A stretch of 64,000 nt of DNA from Methanolinea sp. (GTDB taxonomy: Archaea; Halobacteriota; Methanomicrobia; Methanomicrobiales; Methanospirillaceae), in the NCBI GenBank assembly GCA_016699325.1, contig CP064971.1:1887031-1951030 (forward strand), written 5' to 3'. Position numbers and translations under genes: made by a program. Below, piece by piece: positions 1 through 9,151 of the stretch. The notes beneath the pieces were generated by a model. That model was not told the origin of the DNA. It was given only the letters and a program-made list of their open reading frames with translations, and searched no databases. The stretch's first letter is position 1. Each line of letters begins with the position of its first letter.

Positions 1-550
1 GTGTGCGGGACTGGGAAATGTAGGAACCCGAACCGCCGCCGCCACCGCCACCGCCGCCGGTGGAAGGCCCTGAAGGTCCTGGCACGGTTATCGTTCCGGT
101 GGGGATGGTCGGGGTAATCGCGGATCCGCCATCTGCATCCATGTAGACTGACTCGATTATGAATGATGACCACCCTCCTGAAATTCCTTTAATGCTCAGA
201 GTTGCGAGCGGTATATCCTTTGTTCCTGGTTCGACCTGCCTGAAGATATCCACCCCGCTTATCCTGACAGATCCGTCAGTTTTTCGCGTGGTGTTGTTCA
301 GGACCGCCCATGAAGGATACACGACTTCTGATACGTCTGCAACGAGAGGGTTAGAGAACCGGACTACAAGGTCGTAGCCCGCGAGACCTGAAGAAACATC
401 GTTCAGGGTCAGGTTAACCGTGGCAGTCTTGCCTTGCTGCACTGTAATAGAGGAAGGATCGATTTGGATACTCGATGCACAGACCGGTGAAAGCAACAGG
501 ATACTGCATGCGATAAAAAAAATAATCTGGTGAACTGTGGAGGTTTTCAT
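1..550 (-). CDS. Secreted cohesin-like protein (partial, 3' end outside window)
   Basis: The gene starts at the ATG whose complement is at 548-550, preceded by an AGAGGA ribosome-binding site, and runs off the left edge. Residues 1-25 are a signal peptide (MKTSTVHQIIFFIACSILLL, then a cleavage-like CAS). Residues about 27-155 form a beta-rich module with the pattern AGYDLVVRFSNP, VSGVDI-like and MDADGG motifs; the same pattern recurs near residues 1730-1860 of the neighbouring 2-kilo-residue protein. This resembles non-cellulosomal archaeal cohesin domains. After it comes a run of nine glycines and a Ser-rich linker, so further domains probably lie outside the window. Role: extracellular scaffold or binding protein (inferred). 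It is the last gene of three same-strand surface-protein genes. Confidence 0.75.
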   Translation of the reverse strand, partial: MKTSTVHQIIFFIACSILLLSPVCASSIQIDPSSITVQQGKTATVNLTLNDVSSGLAGYDLVVRFSNPLVADVSEVVYPSWAVLNNTTRKTDGSVRISGVDIFRQVEPGTKDIPLATLSIKGISGGWSSFIIESVYMDADGGSAITPTIPTGTITVPGPSGPSTGGGGGGGGGSGSYISQSRT

Positions 551-719
551 GTGGTATTCCTCTTTTAGGACGGCACTGTAAAAATGGGTTGTGGTTCATG
601 GGATCGAAGTCGGGGCAATTCCGGGATGGAATTGTGCATTGCCCTCCTTCTTCCCCTGACACTCATTTTTTGTCGTGTATTCTGGTAATGCACGGTAGAT
701 CTCCTGGATTCCAGGTGGT

Positions 720-3700
720 TCACGGGTGACTCGCCAGAAGCTCCTGATACAGCAGCACTACGTCATCGTAATCGATCCGGCCGTTCTGGTTGTAATCATA
801 GGGCTCGATCCCCACATCGTCCTGGTCCCGGATCCACTGCATGTTCTCGTAATACAGGACGACATCATCGTAGTCGAGCCTTCCGTTCCCGTTGATGTCT
901 TCATAGAGGAAGTCACCGTCAGGATCCGTGGGGTCATTCGACTGGCCCGGGAAAGGCTTGACATATCGTGTAACCCTGATATAATCGGATTTTGTCTCGG
1001 TATCTGAGCTGTAGGCATTCTCCACGGTCAGCGATACCGTGTAGTTACCGGGGTTCACGTAGGACGCCACCGGGTTCTGGAGAGTGCTGTCCACGACACC
1101 ATCGTTATCAAAGTCCCACGACCACGATGAAGCGGGAGGAGTGCCGGTCGAGAGATCAGTGAAGGCGACGAACAGGGGCCTTGATGCGGAAGCCTTTCCG
1201 GACGTGACATTTGCCTCGAAGTCAGCGGACAATGAGGCATGGACCGCGATCTCCCCGGAGGTGACCTTCGGTGAGATTGCAGCCCCTCCATCTGCGTCCA
1301 TGTGCACACCGGATATGGTAACCGGGGTGGTTCCCATACTGTCAGCCCTGACCGTGATGGTTGCAAGGAGGACATTCACACTTCCTGCCTGGATATTCCT
1401 GCCAATGTCAACCCCGCTTAATCTCAGGGTATCAGCCGGTGGCTGGGGTGTCGTGTTGCTCAGTTCCGCCCAGGCCGGGTACTCCACTGTAACAATCTCC
1501 CCAACAGCTGGATTACCAAGCGTGACCTGGAGATCATATCCTGCAAGGCCGGCTGGTGCGGTCGTGAGGAGGATCTGGTACGGTGCGGTGGTGTCTAGCG
1601 ACAGGGCAGATTGCGCAGGTACGATCTTTACCTCGGGTTCGCCACTGGATGGGCGGGACAGGAGGTGGATGGAGGCGACTCCCTTAACCGCCATGCCGCC
1701 GGTCACATTCTGCCCGGTGAGACGGAGCGGCCAGTTCTGGTCGTCTCCGGGAATCGGTGTCCCGTTCAGGGAATTGGCAATCAGGTAGTTGCTGTTCCGG
1801 ATGATCTGCTCGCTTGGGATGGTAGTGGAGTAACCATCTCCTGCGGTCACTTTCACATCATAACCGGCTGCGGCCAGGGTGTTGTTGAACCCATCGTTAG
1901 AGTGCTGGTCATCATCATCCACGTAACCGGCAAGGAACCAGAGCGGCATTCCCTCCCATGTTCTTCCTGCAGAGTCGGTATACGAAGCCTTGTGATTTGC
2001 GCCGAACTGGCAGGCGAGGGCAGACTCGAAGTAGTTGCGTGAGATCGTCTCGCTCATCCCGCCGATATCCTCGCCGTCAAGCAGAAGTGACCAGTCAGCA
2101 GCAGGGGCCGAATAGATCTTGATCGTGGAGATATACTTGGCTGAGAGACCTGCGACAGACGGGTACTGGACCCCCCCGTTCCAGTTATAATGCCAGTATT
2201 GCTCGGGAAGGGCTTCGTGCATGTTCCATTGCCCGACGACATGATCTTCCGGCGTGAAGAAGAGCCTCGGACCGTCGCCGAACTTGGGGACGTAGTTCCC
2301 ATCGGCATACCAGGCGATTACTGATTCACCGAGGTGGGAATAGACGTGGGGGTTGGGATAGATGGCATCGTAGGGGAGTATGGTCTCGAAGTTGTCAGTT
2401 GCAACAAACTTGATCTCGGTTCCGGGTTCCATTCCTCCGACAAGCTCGCAGAGATCCCTCACCTTCGTTGCCTTAATGGCGTTGTCTATCTTGGGCGGGG
2501 ACATCCCCTTGGTCTCGGTGGGGTCCCAGATATCATCCGGGTCCATGGTGAGGCCCTGGTACATGTAGTGCGTAGTGCCGTCGCCTATGACCGGCAGGTT
2601 TGCCTCCATCCAGATGTGATCGACCGTGGTCTGGCTGAGGATGGTGGTCCCATCGTTTGCGTATTTAATGATGGTGATGGTCGGGATCTCGGTCGGCTCC
2701 TGGAACGCAGTCAGCTTGATACTGGCGATGTTCCCAACGCTGTAACTCGCAGAGGGCAGGCCGGATCCGACAAGCTGGAGGGGGGCCTTTGTCCCGGAGA
2801 GCGGTTCCCCGTTCACCTTGTTCGCAATGATAAATCTGTTGTCGGTCCCGATCTCCTGGCTTGTAAGTTCCTTGCTGTACCCATCCCCTGCTGTCACGAT
2901 CACTGTGTAGCCCGCAGTGGCGAGGGCGTTGTTGAAGCCGTTCGGCCCATGGGGAATCCTGTCATCGACCCACCCCATAATCCGCCACAGGGGGATGCCC
3001 TCGTATACTTTACCTTCCCCATCGTCGTATGTTGCATGATGGCATGCCGCCCAGTCCTCGAACTCAGGCAGGGGGATGGTGTCGCTGATGGCGCCGATGA
3101 GCTCAAGGCTCCAGTCCCCCGCAGGATACCCTGGCAGACCTTCAAGCCGGATTGTTGTGATGTTGCCTATCCGCTGCTTTCCGCCCGTTGTTGCGGGTCC
3201 TACAAGCTTCAGGTTTGCATCGGATCCGGTCAGCGGTGTGCCGTTGAGGGTATTGGCTACGATGAACCCATTATTGTGGCTGATATCGAGGCTGCTGAAG
3301 GTCGCATTGAATCCATCACCGGCAATAACCCGGACCGTGTACCCTGTCACATTCGCCCGGGTATCGTTGAATGTCCAGTGACTGGTTGTCTCTATATCAT
3401 CAACAGCTCCGACAAGGTCCCAGAGCGGGACCCCCCCCCAGGTGTTCCCGGTTCCATCTGTATAGGTCACGCCGTGGGTGCATGCGATGCCCTGCTCGAA
3501 GTACTGCTGTGATATTATATCGACCACATCCCCTTCCATCCTGAGGGTCCACCCTGCCGGCGGTTCGGGGAGTCCGACAAGTTCGATTGAGACGATGTTT
3601 CCAACCAGCTTTCCAGAGGAGACCTTGGGGCCGATCATCTGGAGCGGGAAGCATAACTTGGTGCTGTTTGGCTTGGTGAGGGGCAGCGGTTCCCCGTTCA

Positions 3701-6700
3701 GGGTGTTTGCCACGATGTAGCCGTTGTCCCTCGCGATGTCTCCGCTTTCGAAGTTAATCGAGTAGCCATCTCCAGCGGTCACCTTGACCGAGTATCCCTC
3801 AGCGGCAAGTGCGTCGTTGAAGGGGCCATGCATGTTCTCATCGTCAACCCAGCCGACGAGGAACCAGAGAGGAATCCCGCCCCATACATTGCCATCGCCG
3901 TCAGTGTACGTGGCGGAATGGCTGGGCTGGCAGGCCACTCCCGCTTCAAATTCGCTCCTCGTTATCGTCTTTGAAATTGCACCGGATAGAGAGAGCGTCC
4001 AGTCTCCAGGGGGAGCGGATCCCGAAGTGTCGGCAACGGTCCTGACTGCGGCGGTGGCCTTGGAGAGGGTCTCGGTGAGGTTGTTCTTGTCCCCGACCCC
4101 TGCAGCATAATAGAAGTCGACCCGGTCGCCGTCAGAGAGTTCGATGACGTTCAGTCCGTTGGCATGGTTCCCATATCCATCCTTGTAAACGCCATTCACA
4201 TAGGCAAACCAGTTTCCGGGCGAGTTCCGGATGTACTCTTCCACGTCATCGAGGAGGAGCACCTGGTCGGAGGACCAACGCTTGTCAGTGACATTGTAGG
4301 TCAGGCCGGTTGCCTGGAGCGCCCCGAGGGGCGTTGTCCAGCTGACCGTGTAACTTGTCTGGGAGTTGTATGCGACCTTGTTGAAGGTCGAACCCGGCGC
4401 CAGGTTCACTGTCCCGTTGAAGAGCTCAGGGATGGCCGGTGGCGGGGTTTCTTCCTCCTCCTCCTCGGCTCCCCACGCTGCTATCGCTGGTGGAGTAACG
4501 GTGCACTTGCGAACCAGGACCCAGTCAACGTCTATTCTGGAATTTTCGCCTGATACGTAAATCTGAGGAATCCAACTGGAGCTATCCATCTGTTCAGATA
4601 TCGCTTTCTGGTTTGCATCATTGACCAAGTACATAACATTGGTCGAGCCGCTCCTGATAATATCCTGAATGGCATATGTATTTGCTGTCCAGCCTGTGAT
4701 TAGTTCCGGATTGCTGAATCCTGTATTATAGTTATATAGCATACCAGGGCCGAAAGAGTGGGAGTAATACACATAGCCCCCCGCAAAGGTTGCTGGATTA
4801 AGGAAATTGAAATACTCATAAAAGTCTGTTGAGGCAAAATGGGCTGATTTCAGCCTTGATCGGACTGCGTAATTTTGTCCGAAACTCTCCTTCCCCTCTA
4901 TTAATACCGCGTTTCCTGTAGATGACAGTGTGCATATCCCACCTGATACGGTTGGTGATCCCATACTATCCCATTTCCCGGCATTCAGCGAAGTCCCTGG
5001 GAAGTCGTCGAAGAACGGGAACGTGTCATCGCCATTGCTCACCGCCACCGCAACCGGATTCCCGTAATAGAGATACACCTGTGTCCCCGTCACCGGGATC
5101 GACGGCACCTTCACCCAGGCAACAGCTGAACCGGTTTCTGATGGCTCAATCCAGTAGGGGAGCAGGACATTGCCAGTGGTGGTGAACCGGAGGTCGGAGT
5201 AATCGGCTTTGACCCTGGTTCCGAGGTATACGTTCTCCCCTGAATCGGTCCCGTCCGCCCTGTGGACAGTGAACCTTACCTGGTAATCGGTGAGATCCCC
5301 GTCAGGCGATCCGCCGATGGTGACCAGCTTCCGGTATGACCAGCCGGCGAGGAACTCTGATGCCGGCGGGGCTTCGGTGACAGTTATGTACCCGGTCTTC
5401 ACCTCTTCATCGGACCCTTCCGCGTTCGTAACGTTCAGCCTGACCGTGTAGGTGCCGGGTGCAGAATAGGTATGGGAGGGGTTCTGTGCGATCGAGTCAA
5501 CGACCCCGTCATTCGTGAAGTCCCAGGCCCATGAGGTGGGCGAACCGGTGGACTGGTCGGTGAAGTGGACGGTCAGTGGTGCTGTGCCGGACTGAATATC
5601 AGATGTGAACGCCGCAACGGGTGGTACAGCGCCTCCTTGGATATTAACCGTGATCCTGAGAACAGCGGTCGCATTGTCGGTGGTCTGCTGGTCAGGCCCG
5701 AAGTAGAACTCGAGGAAGTCACCGTCAGCAACATCGTTGTTGCTCACACCGGTGGTGTTCGAGAAGTAGTTCTGGTAGACCCCGTTCTTCTGGTAGTTCC
5801 AGGCCAGTTTTGGGGTGACTGTCCCATCGTAGGTGTAATTGGCTGTCCCGGAGTCAATCCAGTTGATGAGCGCGGTGTTCCTGTTGCCATGCCAGCTCCC
5901 GCCGTAGGTAAAACCATCGGCGAGGAAGGCCGCCTCGAGCGCCCCGTGCGGGGTGAGGGTGCTTACCTCGTAATCGTCCCCGCTGTCATCGGTCCAGGTG
6001 AACGTGCCGTCAGCGAGGGTGACCGTGCCTTCGAAGATCACATCAAGTTGTGCCGGGGGCGCTTCGTTGCTGTAAATGTAGATCCGGTTCACGTACTGGC
6101 CGGACAGTCCGGTCGTGGTGGGATACTTCTCGTTTCCCTGCTGGTAGTAATACCAGTACTTTTCATCCGCTGCTTCATGCCAGTCCCAGTTCCCGAATGC
6201 ATGGACACCAGTTCCATTAGGTCCAAGGGTATTGACCGAATCATCTGCAAACCATACCATCCTCATTCCTTCGGAATATCCCGAATCAGGATACTTGCCA
6301 TCCTTAAACCAGCAGATACCTATTGGACCTTCACGATCCGAGTATTCGTAGACATTTTTGTAGGCCCACATTCTGTTCCACCCATCGGAAGAGAGAATCT
6401 TGACTTCTTCCCCGGGAGACATTCCGCCCACAAGATCGCAGAGATCTTTCAGGTTGGTCCCCTTGACCGCCCCCATATCCTTCTCGAGGACATTGGTGTC
6501 TTCTTCAGGATTCCACCGCAGCATCTCCTGGGTCGCGGCATCAGGATCATATATAAAGACCGGTCCCTGGTGGTAGTAATGGGTGATCCCGTCGCCCATT
6601 ACCGGGAGGTTGTCCATCATCCACGTGTAGTTAACCGTAGTACTGTTAAGAATGGTCGTTCCATCGTTCGCGTATTTCCTAATCTCTACAGAAGTGGTCG

Positions 6701-6782
6701 CCGCCATCGCGGGCGCGACCATGCATACCGCAAGAAGGAGAATTGCGGTAACCAAAAGCGATCTTCTACATTCCGGTGACAT
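720..6782 (-). CDS. Giant modular secreted surface protein with PKD, cohesin-like and dockerin modules
   Basis: About 2020 residues. I prefer the ATG at 6782 over the one at 6803 because GGAG lies 9 bases upstream of it and the signal peptide (MSPECRRSLLVTAILLLAVC) is then standard. Positions below count from 6803. Order of modules: residues 36-245, a domain starting with KYANDGTTIL and ending YPTTTGLS; 253-388, DUF4430-like; 395-477, PKD; 483-600, DUF2341; 600-780, LamG-like; 792-925, DUF4430-like; 932-1370, three copies of a sulfite-oxidase-fold-like module marked by VTAGDGYS and IANTLNGEPL-type motifs; 1380-1570, second KYANDGTTIL domain; 1575-1725, fourth oxidoreductase-like module; 1730-1860, cohesin-like; 1865-1945, PKD; the rest, two calcium-loop repeats (DINGNGRLDYDDVV, DYNQNGRIDYDDVV) typical of dockerin. 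No membrane anchor is seen. Domain names rest on recognised patterns. Function unknown; a surface assembly protein is likely. Confidence 0.85.
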   Translation of the reverse strand: MSPECRRSLLVTAILLLAVCMVAPAMAATTSVEIRKYANDGTTILNSTTVNYTWMMDNLPVMGDGITHYYHQGPVFIYDPDAATQEMLRWNPEEDTNVLEKDMGAVKGTNLKDLCDLVGGMSPGEEVKILSSDGWNRMWAYKNVYEYSDREGPIGICWFKDGKYPDSGYSEGMRMVWFADDSVNTLGPNGTGVHAFGNWDWHEAADEKYWYYYQQGNEKYPTTTGLSGQYVNRIYIYSNEAPPAQLDVIFEGTVTLADGTFTWTDDSGDDYEVSTLTPHGALEAAFLADGFTYGGSWHGNRNTALINWIDSGTANYTYDGTVTPKLAWNYQKNGVYQNYFSNTTGVSNNDVADGDFLEFYFGPDQQTTDNATAVLRITVNIQGGAVPPVAAFTSDIQSGTAPLTVHFTDQSTGSPTSWAWDFTNDGVVDSIAQNPSHTYSAPGTYTVRLNVTNAEGSDEEVKTGYITVTEAPPASEFLAGWSYRKLVTIGGSPDGDLTDYQVRFTVHRADGTDSGENVYLGTRVKADYSDLRFTTTGNVLLPYWIEPSETGSAVAWVKVPSIPVTGTQVYLYYGNPVAVAVSNGDDTFPFFDDFPGTSLNAGKWDSMGSPTVSGGICTLSSTGNAVLIEGKESFGQNYAVRSRLKSAHFASTDFYEYFNFLNPATFAGGYVYYSHSFGPGMLYNYNTGFSNPELITGWTANTYAIQDIIRSGSTNVMYLVNDANQKAISEQMDSSSWIPQIYVSGENSRIDVDWVLVRKCTVTPPAIAAWGAEEEEEETPPPAIPELFNGTVNLAPGSTFNKVAYNSQTSYTVSWTTPLGALQATGLTYNVTDKRWSSDQVLLLDDVEEYIRNSPGNWFAYVNGVYKDGYGNHANGLNVIELSDGDRVDFYYAAGVGDKNNLTETLSKATAAVRTVADTSGSAPPGDWTLSLSGAISKTITRSEFEAGVACQPSHSATYTDGDGNVWGGIPLWFLVGWVDDENMHGPFNDALAAEGYSVKVTAGDGYSINFESGDIARDNGYIVANTLNGEPLPLTKPNSTKLCFPLQMIGPKVSSGKLVGNIVSIELVGLPEPPAGWTLRMEGDVVDIISQQYFEQGIACTHGVTYTDGTGNTWGGVPLWDLVGAVDDIETTSHWTFNDTRANVTGYTVRVIAGDGFNATFSSLDISHNNGFIVANTLNGTPLTGSDANLKLVGPATTGGKQRIGNITTIRLEGLPGYPAGDWSLELIGAISDTIPLPEFEDWAACHHATYDDGEGKVYEGIPLWRIMGWVDDRIPHGPNGFNNALATAGYTVIVTAGDGYSKELTSQEIGTDNRFIIANKVNGEPLSGTKAPLQLVGSGLPSASYSVGNIASIKLTAFQEPTEIPTITIIKYANDGTTILSQTTVDHIWMEANLPVIGDGTTHYMYQGLTMDPDDIWDPTETKGMSPPKIDNAIKATKVRDLCELVGGMEPGTEIKFVATDNFETILPYDAIYPNPHVYSHLGESVIAWYADGNYVPKFGDGPRLFFTPEDHVVGQWNMHEALPEQYWHYNWNGGVQYPSVAGLSAKYISTIKIYSAPAADWSLLLDGEDIGGMSETISRNYFESALACQFGANHKASYTDSAGRTWEGMPLWFLAGYVDDDDQHSNDGFNNTLAAAGYDVKVTAGDGYSTTIPSEQIIRNSNYLIANSLNGTPIPGDDQNWPLRLTGQNVTGGMAVKGVASIHLLSRPSSGEPEVKIVPAQSALSLDTTAPYQILLTTAPAGLAGYDLQVTLGNPAVGEIVTVEYPAWAELSNTTPQPPADTLRLSGVDIGRNIQAGSVNVLLATITVRADSMGTTPVTISGVHMDADGGAAISPKVTSGEIAVHASLSADFEANVTSGKASASRPLFVAFTDLSTGTPPASSWSWDFDNDGVVDSTLQNPVASYVNPGNYTVSLTVENAYSSDTETKSDYIRVTRYVKPFPGQSNDPTDPDGDFLYEDINGNGRLDYDDVVLYYENMQWIRDQDDVGIEPYDYNQNGRIDYDDVVLLYQELLASHP

Positions 6783-6928
6783 AGCAAGCAGCACTCCTTT
6801 CATATAGAAAATTTTGTCAACTAAATTTGTTCGAGGTATGTCTTCTTATCGGCGGAATAATAATCTTTCTTTTTCATCTCGATAAAGCATATCAAGTTGA
6901 CGAGGTTGATAGAGTGTAGAAGTTAATT

Positions 6929-8619
6929 TCAGTTTCTCGAAAGCAGCTCCTGGTACAGGACAACGACATCATCGTAATCGATCCGACTGTTCTGGTTGTA
7001 ATCATAGGCCTCGATCCCCACATCGTCCTGGTCCCGGATCCACTGCATGTTCCCGTAATACAGGACAATATCGTCGTAGTCGAGCCTTCCGTTCCCGTTG
7101 ATGTCTTCATAGAGGAAGTCACCGTCAGGATCCGTGGGGTCATTCGACTGGCCCGGGAAAGGCTTGACATATCGTGTGACCCTGATATAATCGGATTTTG
7201 TCTCGGTATCCGAGCTGCAGGCATTCTCCACGGTCAATGATACCGTGTATTTGCCGGGAATCACGTAGGATGTCACCGGGTTCCGGAGAGGGCTGTCAAC
7301 GATACCGTCGTTGTCAAAGTCCCAGGCCCACGAGTTGGGCGAACCGGTGGACTGGTCGGTGAACTGTACGGTCAGCGGGCAGGGACCGGTCCGGATATCT
7401 GATGTGAACTCCGCAACCGGCGCTCCCCCAGGGTTCATGACCACGGTTTCGAAGACCGTGCCCGGCGGGTAGAGTGTCGTGATGCTCTTGAGGTCAGAGG
7501 ATACGTCCGCGACCCGGATCATCTCTGCTGTTGCTGTTCCAGGCTCCGGATCGATGGTGACCCGGATATAGGCGAGTGCATATTCAAGGCTGTTCTGGGA
7601 ATACTCGGCCCTTGGAACCGAAAGATTGTATGCAGGCCCCCCTCCTGTCCCGGACACGAAATAGTGGATATTATGTGCAAGGAACCGCTCGTAAGCATGG
7701 ACATGCCCGTTGAACACCGCCGTCACGTTGTGTTCGATGAATATATCCTCCCATTCAAGCCGGATGTTCTCGTAACCTCCGGAATGGTTCCGTTCCGAAG
7801 TGTAAGGAGGAAGGTGGAACGAAATGAACCGGAAAGGCTTCTCCGTCTGGAGATCGGTTGCGAGCCATGCGCTCTGGGTGGAAAAGTTTGGCCAGGCCCA
7901 GTCATTGCTGTCAAGGACGGCCACGTGGACATCCGCACAGTCAAACGAGTAATATGGGGGCATTCCGTACGCCTGGTAGTAATTGGAATGGTTGGCATCA
8001 TGGTTTCCGAGAGCAGGGAAGACCGTGGTGTTTGCCATCATCGCCCTGCCAGCTGCAAAATAGCGGTCCCAGTCAGAGAGGTTTGAAGCATTGTTCACCA
8101 GGTCACCCGAGTGCAGCACGAATGCGACGCCAGGCTCTGCGGCGATCCGGTCCGCAACCAGCTTGTGCCGTTCGAGCTGGCTGAAGGTGGGGAGATGGTC
8201 CTGCGTGTCGCTGTAGACGACGAAAATGACCGGGCCGCTCTCAGGGAAGGTGGAAAAATGCAGATCACCGGTACATTGACCGTTATACAATACCCGGTAA
8301 TGATACAGGGTCCCGGGTTTCAACCCGGCAAGCGGGACATGGTGGAGCACGGTGGTGAGGTTATCGGTGGCAGACCGGTCATATCCTGAATTTGCAGAAA
8401 AATACGCGTCCGTTGCATATTCGATGGTGAGGCTGGAAGCGGTATCCGTCTTCACGTTCACAATTGTACTCGTTGTTGTAGTAATCCGGTGATATACGGC
8501 CCCCAGAGAATTGAAGGTGTATCTTCATCCATAGTTTCAGCCACTACCGGTACGTTCATGCATGCTACAAATAGCACTATCATGATAAGAAAAATTCGTT
8601 TCCGGGTATTCTCCCACAT
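6929..8619 (-). pseudogene. Secreted purple-acid-phosphatase-like metallophosphatase with PKD and dockerin (one frameshift)
   Basis: The N-terminal part begins at the ATG at 8619, preceded by AGAGGTGG, with signal peptide MWENTRKRIFLIMIVLFVAC and then PSILWGPYITG. Reading continues only after a one-base loss near 8485, giving TTTTSTIVNVKTD and a fibronectin-like domain as in purple acid phosphatases. The calcineurin-type metal motifs are all present: YSDTQDH, HSGDLV, GNHD, FHLP and GHVHAYE. A PKD domain and two dockerin-type calcium loops follow. The dockerin segment is nearly identical in DNA to that of the neighbour at 720. The gene would be a surface phosphoesterase docked through its C-terminus. 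Apart from the single break the sequence is intact, so a sequencing error is as likely as a true mutation. Confidence 0.8.
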
Positions 8620-8691
8620 GATTGAAAATCCACCTCTTTTCCGATCCTTCTGCCAGAGCGGTCCGTTTTTTGTTCCTTGACCCATGTTTTA

Positions 8692-8707
8692 ATAAGGCCT
8701 ACCTTAT
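8692..8707. promoter_or_regulatory. Perfect inverted repeat upstream of the metallophosphatase gene
   Basis: ATAAGG, four bases, CCTTAT. It lies about 75 bases upstream of the start at 8619, a position suited to a promoter or operator. A repeat of the same architecture (6-4-6 with AGG and CCT at the inner ends) precedes aguB at 31265. No regulator is identified. Confidence 0.3.
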
Positions 8708-8754
8708 AATTGCTGTGGTGCACCAATTCCAAATCGGCTCATTTTACCCGGTAT

Positions 8755-9151
8755 AAACCTGAACTGGCCCCTATACATCCATCGGGACCAGCATGTTGCA
8801 GCAACCGAAACTTCATCATCACTTCACGCAATCATTCCTTCACGGGAAAAGGGAGATACCGATTCGCCGAATGTTCGTTTCACGGCAGAATACACTCCCT
8901 TGATCCTCCATCCCATCTTGTATTTTGTGATATCTTTTACATTCTCGGTAGCCAACGCTTTTCACCCGCTCGCGGACACATTCAGCGCCACAGGATGATC
9001 CGCTCGATCTCGTGGCAGCATTCCCCGTGTTTTGACCCCTGGTTTGATCTCCCGTATTTCCTCCGCTCCTCGTACATCCACCCTCCCCGGGCTTATGACC
9101 CCGATCCCGGTGCTATCGACGGCAACGATTATTAATGGCGATATGTTTCCA
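8755..9151 (-). pseudogene. IS5-type transposase remnant, C-terminal part
   Basis: Read on the minus strand across several frames, the segment shows AVDSTGIGV (the first DDE aspartate context of IS5-type transposases), then YEERRKYGRSNQGSKHGECC-like text and, near 8880, WRIKGVYSAVKRTFGESVSP, the usual glutamate region of the family. Many frameshifts and stops make it dead. It is cut at 9151 by the younger insertion sequence; the other part continues at 10662. I recognise the family from the motifs only. Confidence 0.6.

Noticed and set aside
30..65. GCC/GGC-rich repeat tract near the left edge
   Set aside because: It simply encodes the polyglycine linker of the secreted cohesin-like protein.
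2334..3512. Plus-strand open frame of about 390 codons
   Set aside because: Antisense shadow of the same giant gene, caused by its G/C-rich third positions.
5565..6779. Long plus-strand open frame of about 400 codons
   Set aside because: It is antisense to the giant surface protein, whose domains and signal peptide are clear; the plus-strand translation has no motif and no start signal.
8480..8490. Programmed frameshifting in the metallophosphatase
   Set aside because: No slippery run or stem-loop is visible at the break; a one-base loss is the simpler reading.
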